From: Puniceicoccales bacterium Verruco_01
Lineage (GTDB): Bacteria; Verrucomicrobiota; Verrucomicrobiia; Opitutales; Oceanipulchritudinaceae
Direction of reading: 5' to 3'
Length of the DNA: 64,000 nucleotides
Assembly (NCBI GenBank): GCA_001604565.1
Contig: LVBV01000011.1
Span: 46,441-110,440, forward strand
Below, piece after piece: positions 18,306 to 27,123 of this stretch (its first letter is position 1; each line of letters opens with the position of its first letter). The notes under the pieces are model-generated. The model saw only the letters and a program-made list of their open reading frames with translations, was not told the origin of the DNA and ran no database searches. The position numbers were made by a program, and so were the translations under genes.

Positions 18306-18434
18306 TCAGGAGAGTTTGAGAATGGCGATGATGCCGGCGATGACGACAAAACCCACGATCACAATCCACGGGCTGGATTTGTTCCTGCGGGCGGACGTTC
18401 CTTCATTGTTTTCGATCACTTCGATGTTCTTCAT
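18306..18434 (-). CDS. small single-pass membrane protein (42 aa)
   Basis: A 42-codon frame: a charged N-terminal half (MKNIEVIENNEGTSARRNKS) followed by one hydrophobic helix (PWIVIVGFVVIAGIIAILKLS) running to the stop. The composition is exactly that of a small tail-anchored membrane protein, and no other frame here is better. It lies 15 bp from the end of alkD on the opposite strand. There is no strong ribosome site, only a weak purine stretch (AACAGAA). Function unknown. Confidence 0.55.
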   Translation of the reverse strand: MKNIEVIENNEGTSARRNKSSPWIVIVGFVVIAGIIAILKLS

Positions 18435-18714
18435 TTCTGTTAATGGTATTGGCTTGTTATTTGCTAATTAAACGACAACACAGTAAACGGATACGGATTC
18501 ATGAATGAGTCCTGCATCCCGCTCTACGCCATGAACTCGTCACGACGAGGGAGCCTTCACTCGCGCGCTTGCTTAGCAGGTCGTCTGCCAATCTCCGCCG
18601 AAAGCACGTCAACGGGCAAAATGAACGTTATGAAGAGTCGATTATCCCGGAATCTCCGTGAAAAGTTCAAATTTAGTCACCAGCTGTTAACCATTGACCG
18701 GAATGCCCGGGAGC

Positions 18715-21273
18715 TCAACCCGCGCGGAGTGTGCCCCGCGTGACGCCGAGCTGGCTTAAGAGCTTGAACTCCCGCCAGATGGATTCCGGGGAAACCCTGC
18801 CCGCGAGCAGGCCCTCGTACCGGTCCATGAGAAGGGTCACCTGCGCCGGGGTTTCCTCAAGGAACTCGATGCGGAAGCGCCTAGCGCCAAGGGCGAGGAA
18901 GCGGTCCGCATATTCCGCCCCGCTCTGGGCACGGGCGTTGAAGAGCGTGTTCCGGCAGGCCGCGTCGGCTCGCAGGTAATGCGCAAGACCCACGCGGTCC
19001 TTGAGGTACACGCGCTTCTTCTCGCAGGGGCGCCCGCAGTCGCGGTAGTCGTGTCCCTCGGAAAGAAACGCACAGAAAACGCAGTGCTCCATGTGAAACA
19101 GGGGCATGTGCTGGTGGAGGGTGATCTCCAGCCACTGCGGCGGGGTATGTCGGAGTAGTTCTTCCAACTGCGCTGCATCGAGGTCGCACGAGGCGGTGAC
19201 GCCCTCAAGACCCTTTTCCTTCACGTAAAATTCCGCCGCGAGAGAGTTCGCCACGTTGAGGGAGTAATCCCCGCGCAGGCGTTTGCCGGCAAAGGCGCGC
19301 AGGTGCGCGGCATTGCGAACCAGATACCCGTCGGCCCCGGCGCTCGCGATGATGTCCAGAATCCACTTCTCGGAATCCTTGTGGACGCGCGGCGGCGCGG
19401 CGAAGAGGGAGGGCCCCTTCCCGCCGTGTGCCTCGCGCCAGGCGCGCACCTTCTCCATCGCCGCCCGGTACGCCTTGTGATCCTCGAACTCCGCATACAC
19501 GTCGCCTTTTGCGAGCGGCAGGACGGCCTCCAGCTGCGCCATGTCGCGCACGAGCGGAACGAGGAGCGGCGGCGTTCCGGAAGCGGCCTCCACGGCTTCT
19601 CTTGGCACCGCCACCTCGCGGATCGTCCACTTCGGCCCGGTTTCCCGCAACTGAGTCAGTTTTTCGACAAGGACGCGGCGCAGGCGGTTCTGCTCCCCAA
19701 GCGGCAGGATCGCGCCCTCCCCCACTTGGCAGTCCAGACGGCGCAGGACAAACGTCGTCCCGCCAAGGCGTCCGAGCTGTTTTTCGAGAACGGCCTTCGT
19801 CAGCGGATGCTCGCGCGCTTCTTCGAGCGGCATCAAAGACTCCGCGGACGCCTCCCGGCCCGCCTCGTCGCGCACCCTCACGCAGAGGGACGTTCCCACG
19901 CTTCCTGTGACAATCATGTCCACGGGCCGCGCGGAATGCACTTTGCCGTCCGCAAAACTAGCGCGCAACTCCCGAGCCAAAGCGGGATCGGAGGTCTTCC
20001 ACACCGTCGCACCGACCTTCACGCCCTCCCAGCGCAGGCTGGGCCTGTGGAAGGCAAGCCACACGCCGCGCCCAGACGGCTCCACGCTCGTCACAAAGCC
20101 GCCCGATTCCTCCGCCTCGCTTTGGCCGAGGTCGAACACCACGCCGTCCCCCTGTTTCACCGGGATCGGGCCCGGCTCCGGCTGACCGGGCAGCGTCAGA
20201 AAAGGCATCACGCGCACGCGCGAGCCCGCCACCTCCGCCACACGGCCTAGGCGCACGCCACGCTTCTTGGGATACACGGCGTGGACGAGCGCCCGGTTGT
20301 CCGTCCCGGCGAGCCAGCCGGTGTGCAGGCCACGGGAAAAGGCCATTTCAAGTTCGTAATCCTTCTCGCGACGCAGTTTTTGCGCAGCGAAGTCGGCGAC
20401 GGAGGTGTCGTGCAGGTTCGCGAGAGCCTCGTCGATCGCCCGGCGGTACACGCGCGTGATGGAGGCCACGTATTCCGCGCTCTTGAGGCGTCCCTCGATC
20501 TTGAAGGAAGAGACTCCCGCGCGGATCATCGCCGGGACCATCTCCACGCCCGCGAGGTCCCGGGGGGAGAGAAGATATTTGCGCCCGCCAAGAGGCACGC
20601 TCATGCCGTCCGCAATCAGTTCGTAGGGAAGGCGGCAGGCCTGCGCGCATTCACCCCGGTTGGCGGAGCGTCCGCCGAGGGATTCGCTCGTCAGGCACTG
20701 GCCCGAGTACGCCACGCACAGGGCGCCGTGGACAAAGGCCTCGATCGGCAGGGCCTCTGCGCCGGAAATTTCCCGCATCTTTGCGATTTCCGCGACCGAG
20801 CACTCCCTCGCCACGACAGCGAGGCTCGCGCCCAGCTCCCTTGCCAGCGCAAGGCCGTCCGCCCCAGTGATCGTCATCTGCGTGGAAGCGTGGATCGGAA
20901 AGTCAGGCGAAATGCGGCGGATGAGCCGGCAGAGGCCCACGTCCTGCACGATGGCCGCATCGACGCCTGAGGCGATCGCCTCGCGCAAAAACGCCTCCGC
21001 CTCGGCGAGCTCCCCCTCGAAGACCAGAGTGTTGAAGGCAAGATAACCGCGAAGGCCGCGACCATGCAGGAATCGCATGAGTTCCGGCAGTTCCACAAGC
21101 GAGAAATTGTCCGCCCGCATCCGCGCATTGAAGCGGTCCAGGCCAAAGTAGATCGCGTCCGCGCCGTTTTCCACCGCCGCGCGGGCGCAGTCCCAGTCCC
21201 TCGCCGGTGCAAGCAGTTCCACGCGCGGGAGTTTTTCCGGATCGGTGTGATTCACTCTGTTCGGTTCGGACAC
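18715..21273 (-). CDS. U32 family protein (RlhA/YdcP-like)
   Basis: An 852-residue U32 protein. The N-terminal domain has ELLAPARDWDCARAAVENGADAIYFGLDRFNAR and the U32 signature (EAFVHGALCVAYSGQCLTS, then ANRGECAQACRLPYEL), whose four Cys bind an iron-sulfur cluster in the family. A beta-barrel middle part and a second TIM-like half with its own Cys set (HCVFCAFLSEG, DCGRPCEKKRV) follow. Known U32 members such as RlhA hydroxylate 23S rRNA; the peptidase name is historical. At 852 residues it is longer than E. coli RlhA (about 650). Confidence 0.9.
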   Translation of the reverse strand: MSEPNRVNHTDPEKLPRVELLAPARDWDCARAAVENGADAIYFGLDRFNARMRADNFSLVELPELMRFLHGRGLRGYLAFNTLVFEGELAEAEAFLREAIASGVDAAIVQDVGLCRLIRRISPDFPIHASTQMTITGADGLALARELGASLAVVARECSVAEIAKMREISGAEALPIEAFVHGALCVAYSGQCLTSESLGGRSANRGECAQACRLPYELIADGMSVPLGGRKYLLSPRDLAGVEMVPAMIRAGVSSFKIEGRLKSAEYVASITRVYRRAIDEALANLHDTSVADFAAQKLRREKDYELEMAFSRGLHTGWLAGTDNRALVHAVYPKKRGVRLGRVAEVAGSRVRVMPFLTLPGQPEPGPIPVKQGDGVVFDLGQSEAEESGGFVTSVEPSGRGVWLAFHRPSLRWEGVKVGATVWKTSDPALARELRASFADGKVHSARPVDMIVTGSVGTSLCVRVRDEAGREASAESLMPLEEAREHPLTKAVLEKQLGRLGGTTFVLRRLDCQVGEGAILPLGEQNRLRRVLVEKLTQLRETGPKWTIREVAVPREAVEAASGTPPLLVPLVRDMAQLEAVLPLAKGDVYAEFEDHKAYRAAMEKVRAWREAHGGKGPSLFAAPPRVHKDSEKWILDIIASAGADGYLVRNAAHLRAFAGKRLRGDYSLNVANSLAAEFYVKEKGLEGVTASCDLDAAQLEELLRHTPPQWLEITLHQHMPLFHMEHCVFCAFLSEGHDYRDCGRPCEKKRVYLKDRVGLAHYLRADAACRNTLFNARAQSGAEYADRFLALGARRFRIEFLEETPAQVTLLMDRYEGLLAGRVSPESIWREFKLLSQLGVTRGTLRAG

Positions 21274-21414
21274 CCGGAAGACCTTACACGCGCACCGGGC
21301 ACAGTGCGAGTCTTACCTCCGGCACCATTCACGCGTAAAATCGCGCCGCATGAACAACCTCGCTTGCCAGATGGGCAAATCCGGTCTCAATATCGGGCAA
21401 CCCCGCAAACCCAT

Positions 21415-21660
21415 ATGGAGAAAAAGTCCTTCCGCATCACGCCCCGCGCCATCGCCGCGCTCGTCCTTGCCCTCTGCCTCGTCGCCCTGCCCGTCACCGC
21501 CATCGGCATGGAGGCGTCGGAGGGGCAACGCGGCGCCGCCCACGCATGGAAGGAGGTCCACGGCCTCTTCGGCCTTGTCTTCACACTCTCGGGCCTGACC
21601 CACGCGATCTTCAACCGGCGGCAGATCACTTCATACATCAAGGGTCTGCTCGGCATCTGA
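21415..21660 (+). CDS. small membrane protein, DUF4405-like
   Basis: An 81-residue protein with two hydrophobic helices joined by EASEGQRGAAHAWKEVHG, and a C-terminal LTHAIFNRRQITSYIKGLLG. The His residues inside helices (AWKEVHGLFG and LTHAIFN) and the length match small DUF4405-type proteins, which look like half of a b-type cytochrome membrane unit. The start is the ATG at 21415. The nicotinamidase-like gene follows 4 bp later on the same strand, so the two are probably co-transcribed. Confidence 0.68.
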   Translation: MEKKSFRITPRAIAALVLALCLVALPVTAIGMEASEGQRGAAHAWKEVHGLFGLVFTLSGLTHAIFNRRQITSYIKGLLGI

Positions 21661-21664
21661 AACC

Positions 21665-22291
21665 ATGAAAACCGCACTGATCGTTCTCGACGCCACGCCC
21701 ACTTTCATGCCGGGAGGCGATCTGCCCGTGCCCGAAGGCGACAGGATCGTGGAACCCATTCTCCGCCTGCTGCGCGAGGACTCCTTCGACGAAACCGGCG
21801 ACGTGCACGAGGAGCATCCCCGCGACCACATGAGTTTTGCGAGCCGTTACGGAAAGGCTCCCTTTTCCTCCATCGAGGAACGAGGGGTGGCACGCATGCT
21901 CTGGCCGGATCACGCACTGGCGGGGACGGAGAAAGCCCGGTTGCACCCACTTCTGGCTGGGGAAAAATTCACCTTCCAACACCTCGTGGGCCTGCGGGCC
22001 GAGGCGGAATGCTTCGGCATCCTGTATTACGAGGACGGCATTCCGATGGGGCTTCTGGACCTGTTGCGGCGGCGCGGGATCGGGAAGGTCGTCCTCGCGG
22101 GACTGGCCACGGATTACGCCGTCACAGCCGCCGCACGGCAGACGCAGGACGCGGGCCTTGCGACGACGGTGATCCTCGAAGCCTGCCGCGGAATCTCGCC
22201 AGAGACAACCGCCGCCGCCATCGCGTCGATGCGCCGAGCGGGGGTCACCCTCGTCGATACGGTGGACGCCTTTCTCGCGTCGGGGAATTGA
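21665..22291 (+). CDS. isochorismatase-superfamily protein related to nicotinamidase, catalytic residues lost
   Basis: A 208-residue cysteine-hydrolase-fold protein closest in plan to nicotinamidase PncA. The nucleophile-side Asp is kept (D9 in LIVLDATPTFMPGGDLPV), as are the metal ligands expected at D46, H48 and H83 (DVHEEHPRDHMSFAS, then LWPDHALAGT). The catalytic Cys should be in GLATDYC; here it is GLATDYA (A152). The catalytic Lys (FxKG in the family) is H106 in FQHL. It therefore cannot use the known nicotinamidase mechanism. It may be a pseudoenzyme, a binding protein or an enzyme with another chemistry. Confidence 0.78.
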   Translation: MKTALIVLDATPTFMPGGDLPVPEGDRIVEPILRLLREDSFDETGDVHEEHPRDHMSFASRYGKAPFSSIEERGVARMLWPDHALAGTEKARLHPLLAGEKFTFQHLVGLRAEAECFGILYYEDGIPMGLLDLLRRRGIGKVVLAGLATDYAVTAAARQTQDAGLATTVILEACRGISPETTAAAIASMRRAGVTLVDTVDAFLASGN

Positions 22292-22296
22292 CGCGG

Positions 22297-23409
22297 TTAC
22301 TTCGCCGCCTCCCCGATCACGGAAAAGAACGCCGGTTTGGCCTTCAGGTGACGGTCGAAGAGGAGCGGATAATTGGTCCTTCCATAGACGGGGAAGTTGT
22401 TGAGCCAGCTCTCGCGGTCCGTAAGACCCCAGAAGGTCACTCGCTCCACCACGGACTTGTTGGCGAGATACACGCCGAAGAGCTCCGCGTACCGGTCCGC
22501 CAGCTTCTTTTGCATCTGCTCGGGCAGGCCCGCCACATACGGGTCCAGCGCGGGCGTGTTCGCGATGAAGCGGCGGCCCACATCGGCGTTGCCCATGTCG
22601 GGGTCCGGCAGGACGCTCACGTCGAGCTCGGTGATCGCCACCTTCACACCCAGCTCCCCAAAGGCACGGATGGAGGCATCGAGATCCTCTCTTGAGGGCC
22701 AGGTGAGGCTCACGTGCTCCTGAATGCCCACGCCATCGATCCGCGCGCCCGCCTGTTGCAGCATTTTGACGATCGCCACAGCGCCCGCGCGCTTGGCGGG
22801 GTTCTCGATCCCGTAGTCGTTGTAGTAGAGTTTCGCCTGCGGATCGGCCTCATGGGCGTATTCGAAAGCCTTGATGATGTAGTCGTCGCCAATGATGCGC
22901 CGCCAGGGGGAATCGCGCAGGGTTCCGTCCTCGTTCAAGGCCTCGTTCACCACGTCCCAACTGTACACCCGGCCCTTGTAACGGCCCATGACGGTGAAGA
23001 TATGATCCCTCATGCGAGCAAGAAGGGCCTCGCGCGTCAGCGGTTGGCCGTTCTCGTCCTCGAAAACCCACTTGGGCGTCTGCGAATGCCAGACAAGGGT
23101 GTGCCCGACGATTTTCATGCCATGAGCCTCGCTGAAGTCCGCAAAGCGGTCTGCGTCCGAAAAGTCGTAGATGCCCGGCAGGGGATGAATGGGACCCCAC
23201 TTCATCGCGTTCTCCGCCGTGGCGCAGTTGAACTGCGTGGCAACGAGCTCCGCCACCGGGCCGGAGTCCACCTCCACGCGGTAGGCGTTGAGGGCCGCGC
23301 CGATCAAAAAGTCGTCCGCGTAGACGTCTTTTAGCGAAGGAAGCGCAGCCGCGCAGGCGGTAAACACGGTTGCGGAAAGGCCAAGGAACGCAAGGGTCGT
23401 CGTTTTCAT
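22297..23409 (-). CDS. secreted GH10 endo-1,4-beta-xylanase
   Basis: A 370-residue GH10 glycoside hydrolase with only the catalytic domain. The acid/base Glu is E156 (WDVVNEALNEDG) and the nucleophile E261 (AITELDVSV). Other family blocks are NCATAENAMKWGPIHP, GHTLVWHSQTPKWV and FWGLTDRESW. A signal peptide covers residues 1-20; VFTAC there could be a loose lipobox. The enzyme cuts xylan backbones. I start it at the ATG at 23409, where the signal peptide begins. It lies just downstream of an MFS transporter gene on the same strand. Confidence 0.94.
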   Translation of the reverse strand: MKTTTLAFLGLSATVFTACAAALPSLKDVYADDFLIGAALNAYRVEVDSGPVAELVATQFNCATAENAMKWGPIHPLPGIYDFSDADRFADFSEAHGMKIVGHTLVWHSQTPKWVFEDENGQPLTREALLARMRDHIFTVMGRYKGRVYSWDVVNEALNEDGTLRDSPWRRIIGDDYIIKAFEYAHEADPQAKLYYNDYGIENPAKRAGAVAIVKMLQQAGARIDGVGIQEHVSLTWPSREDLDASIRAFGELGVKVAITELDVSVLPDPDMGNADVGRRFIANTPALDPYVAGLPEQMQKKLADRYAELFGVYLANKSVVERVTFWGLTDRESWLNNFPVYGRTNYPLLFDRHLKAKPAFFSVIGEAAK

Positions 23410-23554
23410 GGAAATCGGGGTAAAAGGATTCAGATTGAAGAGCGCAGGAGCTTCACCCTGAATATACGGCCCCGCCATTGTTTCCAGAAACGATTTTACA
23501 GGCTAACATTCGACTGGAAAAACGACTGTATTCCCCTTGCGGGGGAAGCGCGCG

Positions 23555-24769
23555 TCACACGGCCCGTTGCGGATCCCTGCGATAGGCAAGGATGAAGCCC
23601 AGGGCCAGAACGGAAAGGAGCGCGCAAACGCCGAAGACGCCCCGGTTCCCCACCCCTTCCACAAGGAAGCCGAAGGAGAGAACACCCAGCAGATTGCCGC
23701 AGGCCTGCGCGTTCGTGTAAAGGGCCGTCGCCAGCCCCGCCTGACCGGGGAGCAGGTCCTGAAAAAAGACGATCGCCACGTTCGAGGTGATGGAAATGAT
23801 CGTGCCGCTCAAAAGCTGCAGAACGTACACATGCCAGGGCTCCGTGGCCAGACACAGGCACGCGAAGTACAGGATAGAAAGGATGAAGCCGAGCCGGATG
23901 AGCCGGATCTGGTAGCCGATGGAGGACAGGTGGCCGAACCAGAGCATGAGCGGCACCTCCACGAGCGGCCCGATGCCGAAGACGATGCCGAAGTCGCGCT
24001 CGGTGCCGTGCAGGGTGTGGATGATGGCCAAGGGCAGGTTCATCATGTTGATGGACTGCGACGCCGTGATGAAGGCGAAGGCCGCCGTGCAGAGGATCAC
24101 GTCGCCGCGCCTGAAGGTCTTCCACACCGAATCCCCCGTCGCAACCCGTACGCTCTCGTGCCGGGGCCGGTTGGGCACAAAGAAGAGCACACCGGCAAGG
24201 AAGGCCAGCCATAGCCCCGCCGCCGCCGCATACAGGCCCCGGAAGCCCGTCGCCACGAGAATCACCGCGCCGAGCGCCGGGCCCACCGTCCACGCGAAGG
24301 AAAAGCAGACGCGCACGATGCTCATCAGCATGCTCGGCTCCAGACCTCCGCCCACGGGGTTCTTGTATTCCTCGCGCACGTGAGCGAAGAGCTGCGAGAA
24401 ACATCCCGAGGAAAGGGCGAGGAACGTGCAGCCTACAAAACCCAGCACGAGCGGCTGGCGGAAGAAACCGTATCCCAAATATCCGAGTGCCCCGCCCGTC
24501 GCCGCGATGACAAGGATCGTCTTGCGCGAGACCCGGGTGTCCGAAAGTCGCCCGAGAAGCGTCCCGCAAACGATGGCGCTGAGGCTTGTGCAGGTCATGA
24601 AGACGCTGAAGGTGCTGGGGCTCATCCCAACCTCCACCGTGCCCCACGTCGAGATGTATGGGGCGAAGAAGGAGAACGCCATGCCAAGGCATACGGTCGC
24701 GCCGAGAAGGCCGCTGAAGTTCGGCTGCCGGGCGATGGCGCGGGCGGTGCTGGCGAGTTTGGACGTCAT
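23555..24769 (-). CDS. MFS transporter, sugar-efflux-like
   Basis: A 404-residue MFS permease with about 12 hydrophobic helices. The A-like motif GRLSDTRVSRKTIL lies between helices 2 and 3, and FAWTVGPALGAVILVATGFRGLYAA fits helices 5-6. The second half (SINMMNLPLAIIHTL, then FGIVFGIGPLVEVPLMLWFG) resembles the SetA/sugar efflux group. I use the ATG at 24769; the 37 codons upstream look non-coding. The xylanase gene begins about 145 bp downstream, so a link to xylo-oligosaccharide handling is possible but unproven. Confidence 0.8.
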   Translation of the reverse strand: MTSKLASTARAIARQPNFSGLLGATVCLGMAFSFFAPYISTWGTVEVGMSPSTFSVFMTCTSLSAIVCGTLLGRLSDTRVSRKTILVIAATGGALGYLGYGFFRQPLVLGFVGCTFLALSSGCFSQLFAHVREEYKNPVGGGLEPSMLMSIVRVCFSFAWTVGPALGAVILVATGFRGLYAAAAGLWLAFLAGVLFFVPNRPRHESVRVATGDSVWKTFRRGDVILCTAAFAFITASQSINMMNLPLAIIHTLHGTERDFGIVFGIGPLVEVPLMLWFGHLSSIGYQIRLIRLGFILSILYFACLCLATEPWHVYVLQLLSGTIISITSNVAIVFFQDLLPGQAGLATALYTNAQACGNLLGVLSFGFLVEGVGNRGVFGVCALLSVLALGFILAYRRDPQRAV

Positions 24770-24892
24770 GGGAGTTGTCCATTTCAGGGGGTTGCCCACT
24801 TCCCCGCAAGCAGGAACTGGCAGGGACAAGCCCCCGGAATAACGGCTGCGAGAATCGCCTGCACATCGCAAAATCCGCACACAAGAAGGCGC

Positions 24893-25864
24893 TCAGTCGT
24901 CGATACGCTCCGCGACCTCCCTCATCCGCGCGGTAAAACGAGCGTCGTTCTCCTCAAACCATGCACGGGCTGCCTGTCCCTTGCGCCTGCGCTCCGCAAT
25001 CGACATGGCCAGAACCTTTTCCACACACTCTTCCAACGCGCCCTCGTCAGGAACAAAGATCCTTCCCAGATACCCGGGACGGGGACCGGCAAAGCGGCTC
25101 CGGATGAGGCAACCGCGCTCTCCGGTGATCTCCTCGTTCATCGGCGAGGCGTCGGTTGTGAGGACGAGGGCGCGGCAGGAGGCGCCCTCCACGATGGAGT
25201 GCCCCCAGCCCTCCGCCACGGAGGGGCAGAGATGAACACCGCAGGAATTCTGGAGCATCACAAGCTCCTCGCGCGACAGCGTTCTTTTGATGATCAGAAT
25301 GTTGGCAGCGCCGTGATCATTCCACTTCGAATTCGGATGTGTCACGACCGACAGAAGCGGCCAGTGCGGATGCGCCGCCCAGCAGTCCAGGAGCGGCTGT
25401 GTTCCCTTGAAGGTGCTCTTTCCTGCAAGGTGGAAGAACGCGCTGTAATCGGGCTCGATTCTAGGCATCAAATTGTCGCGCGAGGTGAAGCCCGTGAAGA
25501 CCGCGTTCGCATGCAGTCGGGAGAATATGTCGTACGCGTCGGCGCTCTTGCACAAGACCTCCTCCACGAGCGGCAGGCGCCAGATATGCCGCAGCGGGAA
25601 GCGCTCCTGGTTGGGGATCAGGATCCGCCTGTGACCGAAGGGCAGCCACAGGGCATGGATGCGTTCGACAAAAACGATCGCCGCATCCCGCAGGCGGCGG
25701 CGGTTCAGAATGAATCCGCCGAAGGGAACGGCACGAGTCCCGCAGGAGACCACCGTTCGGCTGCCTTCAAAGGCCCGTCTCAGGATCGCCGTGTCGCAGG
25801 TGAGGCCCACTCCGTTGTTTCGCCCGACCAAAATCACGGGACGCACTGCTGTCGCCGTCTTCAT
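24893..25864 (-). CDS. group 1 glycosyltransferase
   Basis: A 323-residue glycosyltransferase of the GT-B fold. The C-terminal nucleotide-sugar half shows HLCPSVAEGWGHSIVEGASC with the E(x7)E pattern, followed by VLTTDASPMNEEIT. The N-terminal acceptor half has NNGVGLTCDTAIL and a Pro-Asn-Gln-Glu stretch (LIPNQERFP). The ATG at 25864 overlaps the stop of the preceding glycosyltransferase by four bases (ATGA), so the two are translationally coupled. Donor and acceptor are not known; a cell-surface polysaccharide is the usual setting. Confidence 0.83.
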   Translation of the reverse strand: MKTATAVRPVILVGRNNGVGLTCDTAILRRAFEGSRTVVSCGTRAVPFGGFILNRRRLRDAAIVFVERIHALWLPFGHRRILIPNQERFPLRHIWRLPLVEEVLCKSADAYDIFSRLHANAVFTGFTSRDNLMPRIEPDYSAFFHLAGKSTFKGTQPLLDCWAAHPHWPLLSVVTHPNSKWNDHGAANILIIKRTLSREELVMLQNSCGVHLCPSVAEGWGHSIVEGASCRALVLTTDASPMNEEITGERGCLIRSRFAGPRPGYLGRIFVPDEGALEECVEKVLAMSIAERRRKGQAARAWFEENDARFTARMREVAERIDD

Positions 25865-26961
25865 GAAAGCGTCTCCTTTGCCAAAATTTCGCGGTATATT
25901 CCAAGATACGCCCGCGCGGCCTTCTCCCACGAGAATCCCCGGGCTCGCTCCACCATGGCGCAACTTCCAGCCGCATCCGGCGGCGCGGCCATCGCGCTGT
26001 TGAAGAGTTCGTTCATCGTCCGCGGATCGAAGTTGTCGTCGAAATAGTATGCCAGATCCCCGCCGATCTCCGGCAGACTCGTGCGGCGCGAAAGGAAGAC
26101 CGGTTTGCCGAAGAGCATCGCCTCAAGAACCGGCAGGCCGAAGCCCTCCGCGAGCGACGGGAAGGCGAAGGCGGCGCAATGGGCGTAGTACCACGCCTTT
26201 TCCCCCTCGCCCACCGGACCGACGGCGTGAACGCGCTCCTCCACGCCAAAACGCCGGGCCGCGCCCATGATCTCACCAAGGTATGGCTCCTCGGTGAATC
26301 CTGCGATGACAAGCTCCATGTCGTTGCCGGGAAGCAGCGCCGGGAGTGTCGCAAAGTTCTTCTTCGGGATTGTGGGCCCGAGAGCAAATAGGAAGGGCCG
26401 TGCGGGAACGTGGAGGGGACGCACCCTTTCGCGCAGGTCGATGCGATCGACCCCGTTGTGAACAACCCTGACTTTGCCGGGGTCCACGCCCAGACGAGTC
26501 CGTATGTCTCTGGCCACGTATTCGGAAATGGCGACGACCACATCCGCCCGCCGCGCATTCCGCCGCACCATCTCCTTGTTGCGCTCCACCGATCGCGGCG
26601 ACTTGTCCTCGTAGAGGAAATTGAGGTCGTGCACGGTGAGAACGACCGGGACCTTGCGACGCGGAAGGTAACGGGTTTTCTGGTAGGTAGCGTGCCACAC
26701 TGCGGCGTCTTCCGCAGGAACGCCCAGGAATTTGTGAAGATGCCGGTGCGGGGAAACGCCAACGGACGGCGGCAGCACTCCCGGCGGCAATTCCGGGCGA
26801 TAGGCGACAAGCCGCTCCGATGGGGCTGTTTGTGCGCAAACAGCCTCCGCGAGCCTCCGGCAGTATTCAAAGATGCCGGTGTTCGGATGACGCATCCGCT
26901 CGCAGTCGATGTAAATTGTCAAGGCTCCGCGCGTCCCGTGTGGGTGACACGAGTCGGACAT
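25861..26961 (-). CDS. glycosyltransferase family 1/GT4 protein
   Basis: A 366-residue GT-B glycosyltransferase. Typical GT4 blocks are VVLTVHDLNFLYEDKSP, ADVVVAISEYVARDI, VRVVHNGVD, FLFALGPTIPKKNFATL and FAFPSLAEGFGLPVLEAMLFGKPVFLS with the EGFGLPVLE donor-binding motif, then SLPEIGGDLAYYFD. It is the first gene of a two-gene operon with the coupled glycosyltransferase downstream. The 162 bp upstream to the phosphatase gene should hold the promoter. Confidence 0.9.
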   Translation of the reverse strand: MSDSCHPHGTRGALTIYIDCERMRHPNTGIFEYCRRLAEAVCAQTAPSERLVAYRPELPPGVLPPSVGVSPHRHLHKFLGVPAEDAAVWHATYQKTRYLPRRKVPVVLTVHDLNFLYEDKSPRSVERNKEMVRRNARRADVVVAISEYVARDIRTRLGVDPGKVRVVHNGVDRIDLRERVRPLHVPARPFLFALGPTIPKKNFATLPALLPGNDMELVIAGFTEEPYLGEIMGAARRFGVEERVHAVGPVGEGEKAWYYAHCAAFAFPSLAEGFGLPVLEAMLFGKPVFLSRRTSLPEIGGDLAYYFDDNFDPRTMNELFNSAMAAPPDAAGSCAMVERARGFSWEKAARAYLGIYREILAKETLS

Positions 26962-27123
26962 TGAAAATACCCTCCGTTCTTGATTGGCCTGCGTTTGACA
27001 GCGGGCAGCGGGAGAAGCTGCCGTGAACCGGAAAACAGGAACCCGGTCATGGGTAAATGACAGGTTTCCCAGAGCATGGTTCGGGAAAAAACGCAGGCAC
27101 TCCCGCCGTCCGTCCCGGGAAGG

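Noticed and set aside
18501..18743. 80-codon plus-strand frame between the 42-residue gene and the U32 gene
   Set aside because: Composition is not protein-like, there is no ribosome site, and it runs into the U32 stop. I see nothing else in 18435-18714.
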